A stretch of DNA of 64,000 nt from Altererythrobacter sp. CAU 1644. GTDB lineage: Bacteria; Pseudomonadota; Alphaproteobacteria; Sphingomonadales; Sphingomonadaceae. Numbering within the stretch: the stretch's first letter is position 1; each line of letters opens with the position of its first letter. The position numbers were made by a program, and so were the translations under genes. Shown in pieces: positions 55,572 through 64,000 of this stretch. Where the stretch lies: assembly GCF_029623755.1 (NCBI RefSeq), contig NZ_CP121106.1, positions 2,794,352-2,858,351 of the forward strand, written 5' to 3'. Under the pieces are notes generated by a model, which saw only the letters and a list, made by a program, of their open reading frames with translations, did no database searches and was not told the DNA's origin.

Positions 55572-56063
55572 ATGAGCAAGCGAATGAGCAAATTGACCCA
55601 CCTCGATGACAGTGGAGCCGCGCACATGGTGGACGTCGGCGCCAAACCCGAAACGCTTCGCAAGGCGGTGTCCGGGGGTTTTATCCGCATGAGCGATGCC
55701 GCGCTCGCCGCGATCAAGGCTGGTGATGCTCCCAAGGGCGACGTGCTCGGCACCGCGCGCATTGCGGCGATCATGGCGGCGAAGAAGACTTCAGACCTGA
55801 TCCCGCTCTGTCATCCGCTGGGACTCGACGCAGTAACTGTTGATTTCGCCTTCGAGGAAGGCGGCGTGCGCGTCACCGCCACCGCCTCGCTCACGGCCAG
55901 AACCGGGGTAGAGATGGAAGCCATGGTCGCAGCCACGGTGGCGCTTCTCACAATCTACGACATGGCCAAGGCTCTCGATAAAGGGATGGTGATCGAGGAG
56001 GTTCGCTTGCTCGAAAAGCTCGGCGGGAAGTCCGGCCATTGGCAAGCGGAGGCACGCCCTTGA
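55572..56063 (+). CDS. moaC: Cyclic pyranopterin monophosphate synthase MoaC
   Basis: About 163 residues. MoaC makes cPMP for molybdenum cofactor. Conserved segments are [40 protein letters not shown] (substrate pocket with LCHPL), [20 protein letters not shown] and [20 protein letters not shown]. In-frame starts at TTG 55557, ATG 55572 and ATG 55584; 55572 was chosen. It ends at TGA 56063 near the moeA start. Confidence 0.96.
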   Translation: MSKRMSKLTHLDDSGAAHMVDVGAKPETLRKAVSGGFIRMSDAALAAIKAGDAPKGDVLGTARIAAIMAAKKTSDLIPLCHPLGLDAVTVDFAFEEGGVRVTATASLTARTGVEMEAMVAATVALLTIYDMAKALDKGMVIEEVRLLEKLGGKSGHWQAEARP

Positions 56064-56068
56064 GCGCC

Positions 56069-57241
56069 ATGCTCAGCGTTGCGGAGGCGCAGGCGCGCGC
56101 CCTCGCCCTCGCACCCAAGATGCCGGTGGTGGAGCTCGATGCGGCGGCGGCCGCCGGGCGCTACCTCGCTTCAGACCTCCATGCTCGCCGCACCCAGCCG
56201 CCCGCCGACCTGTCTGCCATGGATGGCTACGCGATAGTGGGCGACGGACCCTGGACCGTGATCGGAGAAAGTCGCGCGGGCGCCCCCTTTGGCAGCGCAT
56301 TGATCGATGGTCAGGCGGTGAGAATTTCGACCGGCGCGCACATGCCCGCTGGAGCCGATCGGGTGCTCATTCAGGAGAACGCCGAACGCACCGGAGATCA
56401 TCTTCGCTGTACCGAGGACATGCCCGGTCGCGGCAAACACGTCCGCACTTGCGGATTCGATTTTTCCGAAGGCGATCTGGTGCTTGGTGCCGGATCTCGG
56501 ATCGGCGCTGCCCAGGTGGCGCTCGCAATTACCGCCGGTCACTCCACCCTGCCCGTACATGAGGCTCCGCTGGTCGCAGTGATCGATAGTGGTGATGAAC
56601 TTTCGGTGACCCCGGAAGATTGCGCTCCGCACCAGATCCCTGCCTCGAATGGCGCCATGCTAACAACCCTGCTCGCCCGGATGGGGTGCCGCGTGGAACG
56701 CATCGGGCCCGTCCCCGACGATCGCCAGGCGTTGGTCGATGCGTTTGCGAGTGCCGAAAGAGCCGATTTCGTGATCACCAGCGGCGGCGCCTCGGTCGGC
56801 GATCATGACCTCATCCGCCCTGCACTGGAGGAATGGGGCGCATCGCTCGATTTCTGGAAGGTGGCGATGAAGCCTGGCAAGCCGTTGCTCATCGCACAGC
56901 GCGAGAATCAGCTCATCTTCGGCCTTCCCGGCAACCCGGTGTCGAGCTTCGTCACCGCGTTCCTGTTCGTTCTGCCCAGCGTCAGGGCGGCCATGGGTGC
57001 GGCCGAAACTCTTCCGCGGCTGGTTACGCTGAAGGCAGGTTGCAGTCTTCCGGCCGGTGGTTCGCGGCAGGAATTCATTCGCGGGTCTTGGGACGGGCTT
57101 TCGGTGACACCGGCCGATTCGCAGGATTCCTCGGCACTGGCTGCTCTCGCTGCGAGCAATTGTCTGATTGCTCGCGGTATCGATGCTTCGCCCATATCCG
57201 CAGGTGAAGCGGTCGAATGCTACCTGTTGGAAAATGGCTGA
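56069..57241 (+). CDS. moeA: Molybdopterin molybdenumtransferase MoeA
   Basis: 390 residues. MoeA inserts molybdate into adenylylated molybdopterin. LSAMDGYAIVGDG and GAHMPAGADRVLIQE are in domains I-II, and the MoaB-like domain has FVITSGGASVGDHDLIRPAL, MKPGKPLLI and IFGLPGNPVSSFVTAFLFVL. ATG 56069 is used; a TTG at 56060 overlapping the moaC stop (TTGA) is a good alternative given how often this genome uses such overlaps. Confidence 0.96.
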   Translation: MLSVAEAQARALALAPKMPVVELDAAAAAGRYLASDLHARRTQPPADLSAMDGYAIVGDGPWTVIGESRAGAPFGSALIDGQAVRISTGAHMPAGADRVLIQENAERTGDHLRCTEDMPGRGKHVRTCGFDFSEGDLVLGAGSRIGAAQVALAITAGHSTLPVHEAPLVAVIDSGDELSVTPEDCAPHQIPASNGAMLTTLLARMGCRVERIGPVPDDRQALVDAFASAERADFVITSGGASVGDHDLIRPALEEWGASLDFWKVAMKPGKPLLIAQRENQLIFGLPGNPVSSFVTAFLFVLPSVRAAMGAAETLPRLVTLKAGCSLPAGGSRQEFIRGSWDGLSVTPADSQDSSALAALAASNCLIARGIDASPISAGEAVECYLLENG

Positions 57242-57274
57242 ATAGCTTGACTTGCTGAAAATCGTTTCCTAATT

Positions 57275-57289
57275 GTTCCACATTCGTTC
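57275..57289 (+). promoter_or_regulatory. LexA box (GTTC-N7-GTTC) upstream of lexA
   Basis: GTTCCACATTCGTTC: two GTTC half-sites with exactly seven bases between, the alphaproteobacterial SOS box. It lies 57 bases before the lexA start, consistent with autorepression. Confidence 0.8.
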
Positions 57290-57346
57290 ACCTTATCGGT
57301 GCGCGAAATAACCGGCGACAATGGGCGACCAAGGGAGATTTTCGCC

Positions 57347-58036
57347 ATGCTGACGGCAAAGCAGCACGAGTTGATCCGCTTCATTCAGCAGAAGCTCGAA
57401 GAGACGGGCATTTCGCCCTCTTTTGAAGAGATGAAGGATGCGCTCGACCTGAAAAGCAAGTCGGGCGTCCATCGCCTGATATCCGCTCTGGAAGAGCGCG
57501 GTTTCATTCGCCGCTTGCCCAATCGAGCGCGCGCTCTCGAGGTTATCAAGCAGCCTGAGGATGTGACGCCGGCAGCCAAGCGCCCCATGCCCGCCAATGA
57601 CGCTATCACCATGGCTTTGGCCACCAAGGCGGTTGCACGCGAACCGGCCAACGACATCATCGAAGTGCCGTTGCATGGCCGGATCGCGGCCGGCGCGCCT
57701 ATCGAGGCGATCGAGGGGCAGTCCTCGATGCCGGTACCTGCGGCGCTGCTTGGGCCGGGCGAGCATTACGCGCTCGAAGTTTCGGGCGACTCGATGATCG
57801 AGGCCGGAATTTTCGACGGCGACTTCGCGCTGGTGCGACGGACCGATACGGCGCGAGACGGCGAGATCGTGGTCGCACTGGTCCGCAATGAGGAAGCGAC
57901 GCTCAAGTATTTGCGGCGCGAGAACGGCAAGATCCGGCTAGATCCGGCCAACGGCATGTACGATCCGCAGGTCTACGATCCGCACGAAGTGGTCGTGCAG
58001 GGCAAGCTCGCGGGGCTCTTGCGCCGCTATCACTGA
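57347..58036 (+). CDS. lexA: SOS repressor LexA
   Basis: 229 residues. The N-terminal winged helix ([20 protein letters not shown] ... [19 protein letters not shown]) binds DNA. The cleavage site is Ala115-Gly116 in [10 protein letters not shown]. The catalytic Ser149 is in [10 protein letters not shown] and Lys187 in EEATLKYLR. RecA filaments trigger self-cleavage on DNA damage. ATG 57347 follows AAGGGAGA; a GTG-led extension to 57299 overlaps the promoter. A LexA box lies upstream. Confidence 0.97.
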   Translation: MLTAKQHELIRFIQQKLEETGISPSFEEMKDALDLKSKSGVHRLISALEERGFIRRLPNRARALEVIKQPEDVTPAAKRPMPANDAITMALATKAVAREPANDIIEVPLHGRIAAGAPIEAIEGQSSMPVPAALLGPGEHYALEVSGDSMIEAGIFDGDFALVRRTDTARDGEIVVALVRNEEATLKYLRRENGKIRLDPANGMYDPQVYDPHEVVVQGKLAGLLRRYH

Positions 58037-58058
58037 TCTGGCCCGTTGGCCTCAACCG

Positions 58059-60206
58059 CTAATCGGCGCCGCGCCACCAGCCATGTTTGCCTTGGCTCAA
58101 GGCGACGCTGGTGATCGTTCCATTCTCCAGATCGAGCGACAAACCGCCCGAGCGCTCAAGAAAGCGCGCATCGGCCTTGAGCCACTGCGGACGGCATGAT
58201 GACGGCAGCCAGCGATCTGCGATAACGATATCGGCCCGCTCGCAGGCAGCGGCCAGCGCACGTTCCTCTACCCGCACGCGATTGCGCGCCATGAGTAGGG
58301 ACCAGGTCTTGCCTCCCCGCTCAAGCGAGAGGACACAGAATTCGCTGGTACAACCCGCCGTCGGCCAATCCTCCAGCGGAATCGGCTCCGCTTCGACACC
58401 CGCCAACTCCATCAGGTTCTCGAGGGCGTAATCCGATCGACTGTCGCGCAGACTCAGTAAACGGCCGTCTTGCGTGGTGATCCCCACATGCCTCCCGTCG
58501 CTGGAGATCAGGACATCAGGGACCGGCGTAAGCAGAAGCAGGATCGTCGCGAAGCCCGCCGGGATCAGTCCCAAAAGCCTGGCGCGTCCGCTCCACAGTC
58601 CAATCCAGAGGCCCCCGGCGACGAACAGTGTAAAGGTGCCATCGCTCATTTGCGGCATCAGCTTCACCGCGCCCGGTTGGGAGGCGGTTACATGCGCCAA
58701 CCACAAGAGCAGGTCGAGCGAATGTCCCACCAGCCACCACGCCGGCGCTCCTGCTCCAACGATGTCCAGCACAAGAGCCAGCGCGATCAGCGGCATGGAC
58801 ACGAAGGTAACGAGCGGAATCGCGATCACGTTGGCCAGCGCGCCGTAGACTCCGGCGCGATGGAAATGGAACAGAACGATCGGCATCAGCGCGATCTCGA
58901 TCACCAATCCCGTGACAAGCAACATCACGCTGCGGCGTGCGAACCAAATAACCCTGGCTTCCTCTCGCGGCGCCAGAAAGCGCTTCACCGGAGCCGAGTT
59001 ATGCAGCGCAACGATGGCGATGACCGCGGCAAAGCTCATCTGGAAGCTTGGGCCGACGATCGATTCCGGCCAGAGAATCATCACACAGACTGCGGCGACC
59101 GCCACCATTCGCAGCGAGAGCGCATCTCGACCCAATGCCACCGCGCCGAGGACCAGCAAGGCCGCGATACAGCTACGCACAGTCGGCACCTGCGATCCGG
59201 TCAGCAAGGTGTATCCAATACCGGCAAGAGCAGCGATGCCCGCAGCGGCCACCGGCAGGCGTATTCGCAACACCAGTGCTGGCCACAAGGCCAGCAACCT
59301 GATCGCCAGGACATAGGCTGCCGCGATGACCGCGCTGACATGGAGCCCGCTGATCGAGAGGAGATGCGTCAACCCTGCATCGCGCATCGCATCCTCGTCA
59401 GCCTGGCCGATGGCACCGCGATCCCCGCTGGCGAAAGCGGCCGCAATGGCGCCCTCTGGCCCGTCCAGCTGGCTCCGGACATGGCCGGACAGGCGGCGCT
59501 GAATATTCGCTAGTGCTGTGCGCTTCGGCGCAGGCTCGACGACCTCGATTGGTCCGATGACGCTCCCGGTCGCCGCGAGCCCGGCAAACCATGCCGTCCG
59601 CGCAAAGTCATAGCCGCCCGGCAACATTGGCGCTGCTGGCGGCATCAGCCGGGTCCGCAGGCGGAGAACAGCTCCCTCGGACATGCCTTCGCCAATATCC
59701 TCGGCTGGAACGTTTACGCGGATCTTTCGCGCCACACCTGCTTCGGCGTCGCGGATTGCCAGAACCAGCCTGACCCGCGACTCTGCCGGCTGGTCCTGCC
59801 GCTCAAGCACATGGCCCTGGAGCGTGATCACAGCAGGCCTTTCGATCGGCTCCGCCCCGACCATCCACGAGCGGGCCCAGATCGTCGCCATGCCGAGCGA
59901 GAAGACCAAACCGACCACAATCATCGCCCTTGGCAGAAGTTGCAGATGACCGTCGGGCCTCCCGAGCGTTGCGCCGAAGATCGCGCAGATTACTCCCGCG
60001 CCGATCCCGGCACTCCACTGCCACGGCTCGCTCAATAAGAACCAGGCGACAATCCCGAGCCCGAATGCAACCGCTATCCAGGGCCCGCGATCGAACCCCG
60101 CAAGAGCCAGAAAACGCTCGAAATGCTTCGCCACACTGGACATTTGCGCTGCGCTGCGCCAATTGCGCTGCACTGCAGCATTACCGCTATCGGCACCATC
60201 CCCCAT
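58059..60206 (-). CDS. comEC: ComEC/Rec2-family DNA-uptake channel
   Basis: About 715 residues. A polytopic membrane protein that in competent bacteria carries single-stranded DNA across the inner membrane. A DUF4131-like N-terminal part with TM helices is followed by the Competence domain, marked by [20 protein letters not shown] and [20 protein letters not shown]. The C-terminal region keeps the position of the metallo-beta-lactamase domain but not its H-x-H-x-D-H motif. Several ATGs (60236, 60215, 60206, 60143) are in frame without a clear SD; 60206 is a compromise. Convergent to lexA. Confidence 0.9.
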   Translation of the reverse strand: MGDGADSGNAAVQRNWRSAAQMSSVAKHFERFLALAGFDRGPWIAVAFGLGIVAWFLLSEPWQWSAGIGAGVICAIFGATLGRPDGHLQLLPRAMIVVGLVFSLGMATIWARSWMVGAEPIERPAVITLQGHVLERQDQPAESRVRLVLAIRDAEAGVARKIRVNVPAEDIGEGMSEGAVLRLRTRLMPPAAPMLPGGYDFARTAWFAGLAATGSVIGPIEVVEPAPKRTALANIQRRLSGHVRSQLDGPEGAIAAAFASGDRGAIGQADEDAMRDAGLTHLLSISGLHVSAVIAAAYVLAIRLLALWPALVLRIRLPVAAAGIAALAGIGYTLLTGSQVPTVRSCIAALLVLGAVALGRDALSLRMVAVAAVCVMILWPESIVGPSFQMSFAAVIAIVALHNSAPVKRFLAPREEARVIWFARRSVMLLVTGLVIEIALMPIVLFHFHRAGVYGALANVIAIPLVTFVSMPLIALALVLDIVGAGAPAWWLVGHSLDLLLWLAHVTASQPGAVKLMPQMSDGTFTLFVAGGLWIGLWSGRARLLGLIPAGFATILLLLTPVPDVLISSDGRHVGITTQDGRLLSLRDSRSDYALENLMELAGVEAEPIPLEDWPTAGCTSEFCVLSLERGGKTWSLLMARNRVRVEERALAAACERADIVIADRWLPSSCRPQWLKADARFLERSGGLSLDLENGTITSVALSQGKHGWWRGAD

Positions 60207-60263
60207 GGGTACCATAGGCGCGTGACGTGTGGCCATGGCTTTATTGAAAGGATTGAAGGACTT

Positions 60264-61697
60264 ATGGCAAGCAAAAGCGGAGCTCTGACCGATGGGGTCG
60301 TCACCCGCTTTGCCCCTTCGCCGACCGGGTTCCTGCACATCGGAGGCGCGCGCACCGCGTTGTTCAACTGGTTGTTCGCCCGTCACCACGGCGGCAAGAC
60401 CTTGCTTCGTATCGAGGACACCGATCGCAAGCGTTCGACACAGGAAGCGATTGACGCAATCCTTGACGGTCTCGACTGGCTAGGACTCGATTTCGACGAC
60501 GACACCGTTTTCCAGGCGCAACGCGCCGAGCGGCACGCCGAGGTAGCCCATAAGCTGCTTGATGCAGGTCTCGCATACAAATGCTTCGCTACGCCCGAAG
60601 AGCTCGAGGAAATGCGCGCCCAGCAGCGCGCCAACAAGCAGCCCATGCGCTATGATGGTCGTTGGCGCGATCGAGATCCAGCTGAAACTCCCGAAGGCGC
60701 TCCTTTCGTCGTGCGCATCAAGACCCCGCAGTCGGGCGAGACCACGATCGAAGACTTGGTCCAGGGCTCGGTGACAGTCCGCAACGAAGAACTCGACGAT
60801 TACATCATTCTGCGCGCGGACGGCACGCCCACCTATATGCTGGCGGTCGTGGTCGACGATCACGACATGGGCGTGACCCATGTCATCCGCGGAGACGATC
60901 ATCTCAACAATGCTTTCCGCCAACTGCCGATCTATCATGCAATGCAGGCGATCGAAGGTGGTTGGCCAATCCCGGCCTACGCCCATGTTCCGCTGATCCA
61001 CGGAAACGACGGCGCCAAGCTCTCGAAGCGTCACGGCGCGCTTGGGGTGGAAGAATATCGTGACGAGATGGGCATCCTGCCCGAGGCGCTGTTTAACTAC
61101 CTCCTGCGACTGGGCTGGGGTTATGGCGATCGTGAAGAAATCACGCGCGAAGAAGCGATCGAGCTGTTCGACATCGACGGCGTGGGGAAGAGCCCTTCCC
61201 GCTTCGATCTGAAGAAGCTTGAGCATCTCAACGGCAATTACATTCGCGAGGCAGATAACGCGCGGCTCGCGGCATTGGTGGCCCCCCGGATCGAAGCCGA
61301 GGTTGACGAAAAACTGCTCGCCAGCGCAATGCCGGTGCTCAAGACCCGCGCCCGCAATCTCAACGAGTTGGCCGAAGGCGCAGCCTTCCTGTTCCAACGT
61401 CGTCCGCTCGAAATGACCGAGAAGGCGGCTCAACTGCTCGATGATGAAGCGCGCGCCCGCCTGGGCCTCGTTTCCGACCGCCTCAAGGCCGAAAATAGCT
61501 GGACAATCGAGGCTCTCGAAGCCACTACCAAAGCAATCGCCGAGGAGCTCGAACTGGGTCTCGGCAAGCTCGCGCAGCCCATGCGTGCAGCCCTTACCGG
61601 GACGACGACCTCGCCCGGTATTTTCGATGTTCTGGTCCTTCTGGGGCGGGATGAGGCGCTGGCGCGGATCGACGCGCAAGCCGCGTCGGCAGGCTGA
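60264..61697 (+). CDS. gltX: Glutamyl-tRNA synthetase
   Basis: 477 residues, class I. The HIGH motif is [20 protein letters not shown] and the KMSKS equivalent is [37 protein letters not shown] and [20 protein letters not shown] are standard. The all-helical anticodon domain ends it. ATG 60264 has GAAGGA upstream. It may charge tRNA-Gln as well, if a GatCAB amidotransferase exists. Confidence 0.97.
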   Translation: MASKSGALTDGVVTRFAPSPTGFLHIGGARTALFNWLFARHHGGKTLLRIEDTDRKRSTQEAIDAILDGLDWLGLDFDDDTVFQAQRAERHAEVAHKLLDAGLAYKCFATPEELEEMRAQQRANKQPMRYDGRWRDRDPAETPEGAPFVVRIKTPQSGETTIEDLVQGSVTVRNEELDDYIILRADGTPTYMLAVVVDDHDMGVTHVIRGDDHLNNAFRQLPIYHAMQAIEGGWPIPAYAHVPLIHGNDGAKLSKRHGALGVEEYRDEMGILPEALFNYLLRLGWGYGDREEITREEAIELFDIDGVGKSPSRFDLKKLEHLNGNYIREADNARLAALVAPRIEAEVDEKLLASAMPVLKTRARNLNELAEGAAFLFQRRPLEMTEKAAQLLDDEARARLGLVSDRLKAENSWTIEALEATTKAIAEELELGLGKLAQPMRAALTGTTTSPGIFDVLVLLGRDEALARIDAQAASAG

Positions 61698-61727
61698 GCG
61701 TGGGCAATTGAATTAAGGAGAAAGACG

Positions 61728-63014
61728 TTGGCGGACAATCAAGCTAGGTTGGAACTGGGCGGCGAAACTTACGATCTTCCGGTACTGCAAGGCAGTGTCG
61801 GTCCTGACGTCGTCGACATCCGCAAGCTTTACGGACAGACCGGCGCCTTCACCTACGATCCCGGCTACAAGTCGACCGCTTCGTGCGAGAGCGCCCTCAC
61901 CTACATCGACGGTGACGAAGGCGTGCTGCTCCATCGCGGCTATCCGATCGGCCAGTTGGCCGAACATTCCTCGTTCATGGAGGTTGCCTACCTGCTGCTA
62001 AACGGCGAGCTGCCGCTGCAGGAAGAACTCGACGACTTCACCTACACCATCAGTCGCCATACGATGCTGCACGAACAGCTTTCGGTGCTTTACCGCGGTT
62101 TCCGCCGCGACGCGCACCCGATGGCAGTGATGTGCGGCGTGGTCGGCGCGCTGTCGGCGTTCTACCACGACTCGACCGACATCTCCGATCCCGAACATCG
62201 CAAGATCTCGAGCCATCGCCTGATTGCGAAAATGCCGACCATTGCTGCCATGGCCTACAAATATGCCGTCGGTCAGCCCTTCATGTACCCCGACAATTCG
62301 CTGAGCTACACCGGCAACTTCCTCCGGATGACTTTCGGCGTCCCGGCCGAGGCTTACGAGGTAGTCCCGGAGGTCGAACGGGCGATGGACCGGATTTTCA
62401 TCCTCCACGCCGACCATGAACAGAATGCGTCGACCTCAACCGTGCGCCTCGCCGGATCTTCGGGCGCCAATCCCTTCGCCTGTATCGCTGCCGGTATTGC
62501 CTGCCTGTGGGGACCGGCCCACGGCGGTGCCAACGAGGCTGCGCTCAACATGCTGCGGGAGATCGGCACGCCCGACAAGATTCCGCACTATATCGATCGC
62601 GCCAAGGACAAGAACGACCCGTTCCGTCTGATGGGCTTCGGACACCGAGTCTACAAGAACTACGACCCCCGTGCGGCCGTGATGCAGAAAACCGTGCGCG
62701 AAGTTTTCGATGCTCTCAAGGTCAATGATCCCCTGTTCGAGACCGCATTGCGGCTCGAGGAGCTCGCGCTGAACGATGATTATTTCATCGAGAAGAAGCT
62801 GTTCCCTAACGTGGACTTCTACTCAGGGATCATCCTCTCGGCGATCGGCTTCCCCACCACGATGTTTACCGCGCTGTTTGCCCTCGCCCGCACCGTTGGT
62901 TGGGTCGCCCAGTGGAACGAAATGATCTCCGATCCAGGCCAAGTCATCGGTCGCCCGCGCCAGCTCTATACCGGTCCGACCCAGCGCGATTACGTGCACG
63001 TCGGCGAGCGCTGA
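61728..63014 (+). CDS. gltA: Citrate synthase
   Basis: 428 residues. The first TCA-cycle enzyme. The catalytic residues are in [16 protein letters not shown] (His), [15 protein letters not shown] (His) and [13 protein letters not shown] (Asp). [13 protein letters not shown] is the CoA/oxaloacetate signature. This is the hexameric type II form. The TTG start at 61728 has AAGGAG seven bases upstream. A small membrane gene follows after three bases. Confidence 0.98.
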   Translation: MADNQARLELGGETYDLPVLQGSVGPDVVDIRKLYGQTGAFTYDPGYKSTASCESALTYIDGDEGVLLHRGYPIGQLAEHSSFMEVAYLLLNGELPLQEELDDFTYTISRHTMLHEQLSVLYRGFRRDAHPMAVMCGVVGALSAFYHDSTDISDPEHRKISSHRLIAKMPTIAAMAYKYAVGQPFMYPDNSLSYTGNFLRMTFGVPAEAYEVVPEVERAMDRIFILHADHEQNASTSTVRLAGSSGANPFACIAAGIACLWGPAHGGANEAALNMLREIGTPDKIPHYIDRAKDKNDPFRLMGFGHRVYKNYDPRAAVMQKTVREVFDALKVNDPLFETALRLEELALNDDYFIEKKLFPNVDFYSGIILSAIGFPTTMFTALFALARTVGWVAQWNEMISDPGQVIGRPRQLYTGPTQRDYVHVGER

Positions 63015-63017
63015 TCC

Positions 63018-63227
63018 GTGGGGCGCAAGATTCTCCGCCTGCTGTGCCAGGTTCTCGGCGTAGCCTTGGTCCTGGCCGGCGGACTCTGGACCCTCCAGGG
63101 CCTCGGCATCGTCATGTGGCCAGCAGAAAGCTTCATGTTGGCTGATCGCAGTTGGGCGGTGAACGGCGCCATTACCATTGTTGTCGGAGGCCTGCTGCTG
63201 TGGTTCTCCGGCCGACTGAAAGGCTAG
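63018..63227 (+). CDS. Small membrane protein, function unknown
   Basis: A 69-residue protein with two hydrophobic helices (LLCQVLGVALVLAGGLWTLQ and NGAITIVVGGLLLWFSGRLK) and a short loop. GTG start three bases after the gltA stop suggests co-transcription. The 3' end overlaps the convergent kinase-like gene by four bases. I do not recognise a named family. Confidence 0.6.
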   Translation: MGRKILRLLCQVLGVALVLAGGLWTLQGLGIVMWPAESFMLADRSWAVNGAITIVVGGLLLWFSGRLKG

Positions 63228-64000
63228 TCGGCGGGAGGCAAGACGAGCGTGAAGGTCGTTCCTTCGCCAGCCTCGCTTTCGATGAGAAGTTCGCCGTCCA
63301 TCGCCACTGCCAGACGCTGGGCAATATAAAGGCCGAGCCCTGATCCACCGTCGCCGTCGCGTCCGAGGCGTTCAAACTTGTCGAACACGCGCGCGCGATG
63401 TTCGGGCGAGATTCCGGGGCCCTCATCGGCAACGCTTACCGTTGAGCGGCCCAGCATGTCCCGCGCCACTGCGACCGATATCGAGCTTCTCTCAGGCGAA
63501 TAGTTGATCGCGTTACCGATGAGGTTGAGGAGCACCTGCAACACGCGGCGAAACTCCCCAGTTGCGAGCATGTTTTCGTCCTCGTCGGGCAAGATGACCG
63601 CAATTTCCTTGTCGCGCGCCCGGACGCCGAGGATGCCAGCGGCTCTCCGTGAAGCATCGGCAAGGTCGATCCGGTCCTTGGCGACAGTGAAACCTTCCGC
63701 CTCGACTACCTCCAGGTCTGCAAGATCGTCGAGCAAGCCCGCGAGATGCTGTCCGGCAGCCGAAATATCGGCAGCATAATCGCTGTATTCGGGTCGCAAT
63801 GGGCCCGCGAGCTTCGCCTTGATCGTCTCGGCATTCGCAATGATGCGCGCCACGGGTTGGCGGAGTGCGGGTGCCAGAGCGTCGCCAATAAGACCTTGCG
63901 GCGAAGGCTCAGCGCTCGCTTGGCTCTTACCCCCCTCAGGATCAAGCGGATGCCGAGCCGACAGGAGAAGCTCGAATCCGTGGGGCTCCTGGCTCGTGCC
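63224..64000 (-). CDS. Histidine-kinase-like protein (5' end beyond the window; phospho-His apparently lost)
   Basis: The frame is open to the right edge; 258 residues are visible. HATPase_c is intact, with N box LNLIGNAINYSPE, DEGPGISPEHRARVFDKFER and GSGLGLYIAQRLAV. The upstream helical region (ALAPALRQPVARIIANAETI; YAADISAAGQHLAGLLDDLA) aligns with HisKA, but where H-E-L-R-T-P is usual it reads P-A-L-R-Q-P, so the phosphoacceptor His is missing. It could be a pseudokinase or use another His. A GTG at 63853 is internal, not the real start. Confidence 0.8.
   Translation of the reverse strand, partial: GTSQEPHGFELLLSARHPLDPEGGKSQASAEPSPQGLIGDALAPALRQPVARIIANAETIKAKLAGPLRPEYSDYAADISAAGQHLAGLLDDLADLEVVEAEGFTVAKDRIDLADASRRAAGILGVRARDKEIAVILPDEDENMLATGEFRRVLQVLLNLIGNAINYSPERSSISVAVARDMLGRSTVSVADEGPGISPEHRARVFDKFERLGRDGDGGSGLGLYIAQRLAVAMDGELLIESEAGEGTTFTLVLPPAD

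Overview
The window is chromosomal DNA from a GC-rich alphaproteobacterium. It is most likely a sphingomonad (order Sphingomonadales), and probably Erythrobacteraceae (Erythrobacter, Qipengyuania or a relative). That placement is inferred from gene content: an Hfq with two Sm domains in one chain, a fused IspDF, pyruvate dehydrogenase E1-beta carrying a lipoyl domain, the trpGDC-moaC-moeA-lexA order, the dusB-ntrB-ntrC-ntrY-ntrX order followed by hfq-hflX, and a GTTC-N7-GTTC LexA box. No species name can be given from the sequence alone. Nearly all of the DNA is coding. Many neighbouring genes overlap at stop/start (ATGA, GTGA, TTGA), and TTG and GTG starts are common.

Layout. 1-8966 (+): the end of a class IV aminotransferase, a sulfotransferase-like protein, cell-wall genes (MltB-type transglycosylase, an RlpA-like SPOR lipoprotein, a D,D-carboxypeptidase), then tmk-holB-metG-tatD-MBL hydrolase and a small membrane protein. 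9037-9801: mazG. 9796-19006 (-): dusB-ntrB-ntrC-ntrY-ntrX and hfq-hflX, covering nitrogen/redox two-component control and RNA-based regulation. 19087-25517: ispDF, a PncC-type deamidase, RatA/Coq10-like protein, lipA, a lipoprotein, an sbtA / PII-like / carbonic anhydrase bicarbonate cassette, and an NYN-LOTUS protein. 25598-34167: a TPR protein, gyrA, a TauD-type dioxygenase, lysoplasmalogenase-like protein, trmFO, an EF-hand protein and a squalene/phytoene-synthase-like protein. 34349-36566: a three-gene TadG/TadE cassette. 36593-40769 (-): pdhB, pdhA, ftsB and an acyl-CoA dehydrogenase. 40911-44241: mscS, tRNA-Arg(CCT), DUF1178, nitrilase, glutaredoxin and hsp20. 44601-47575 (-): tpiA-secG-pyrG. 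47768-57241 (+): ppiD-trpE-NAGPA-pip-trpG-trpD-trpC-moaC-moeA. 57347-64000: lexA, comEC (-), gltX, gltA, a small membrane protein and a truncated histidine-kinase-like gene.

This is mainly core genome. I see no prophage, IS element, CRISPR array or defence island. The most rewarding signals are regulatory sites and unusual versions of known proteins: a ROSE-type RNA thermometer in front of hsp20 with a sigma-32-like promoter above it, an EcfG (general stress response) promoter in front of mscS, a near-perfect CtrA box in front of the Tad cassette, a LexA box on lexA, the tandem Hfq, the SbtA/PII/carbonic anhydrase operon, a trpE with no ATG/GTG/TTG start ahead of its conserved N-terminus, and a 19-bp copy of the tRNA-Arg 3' end next to the tRNA. 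No wholly new system is evident.
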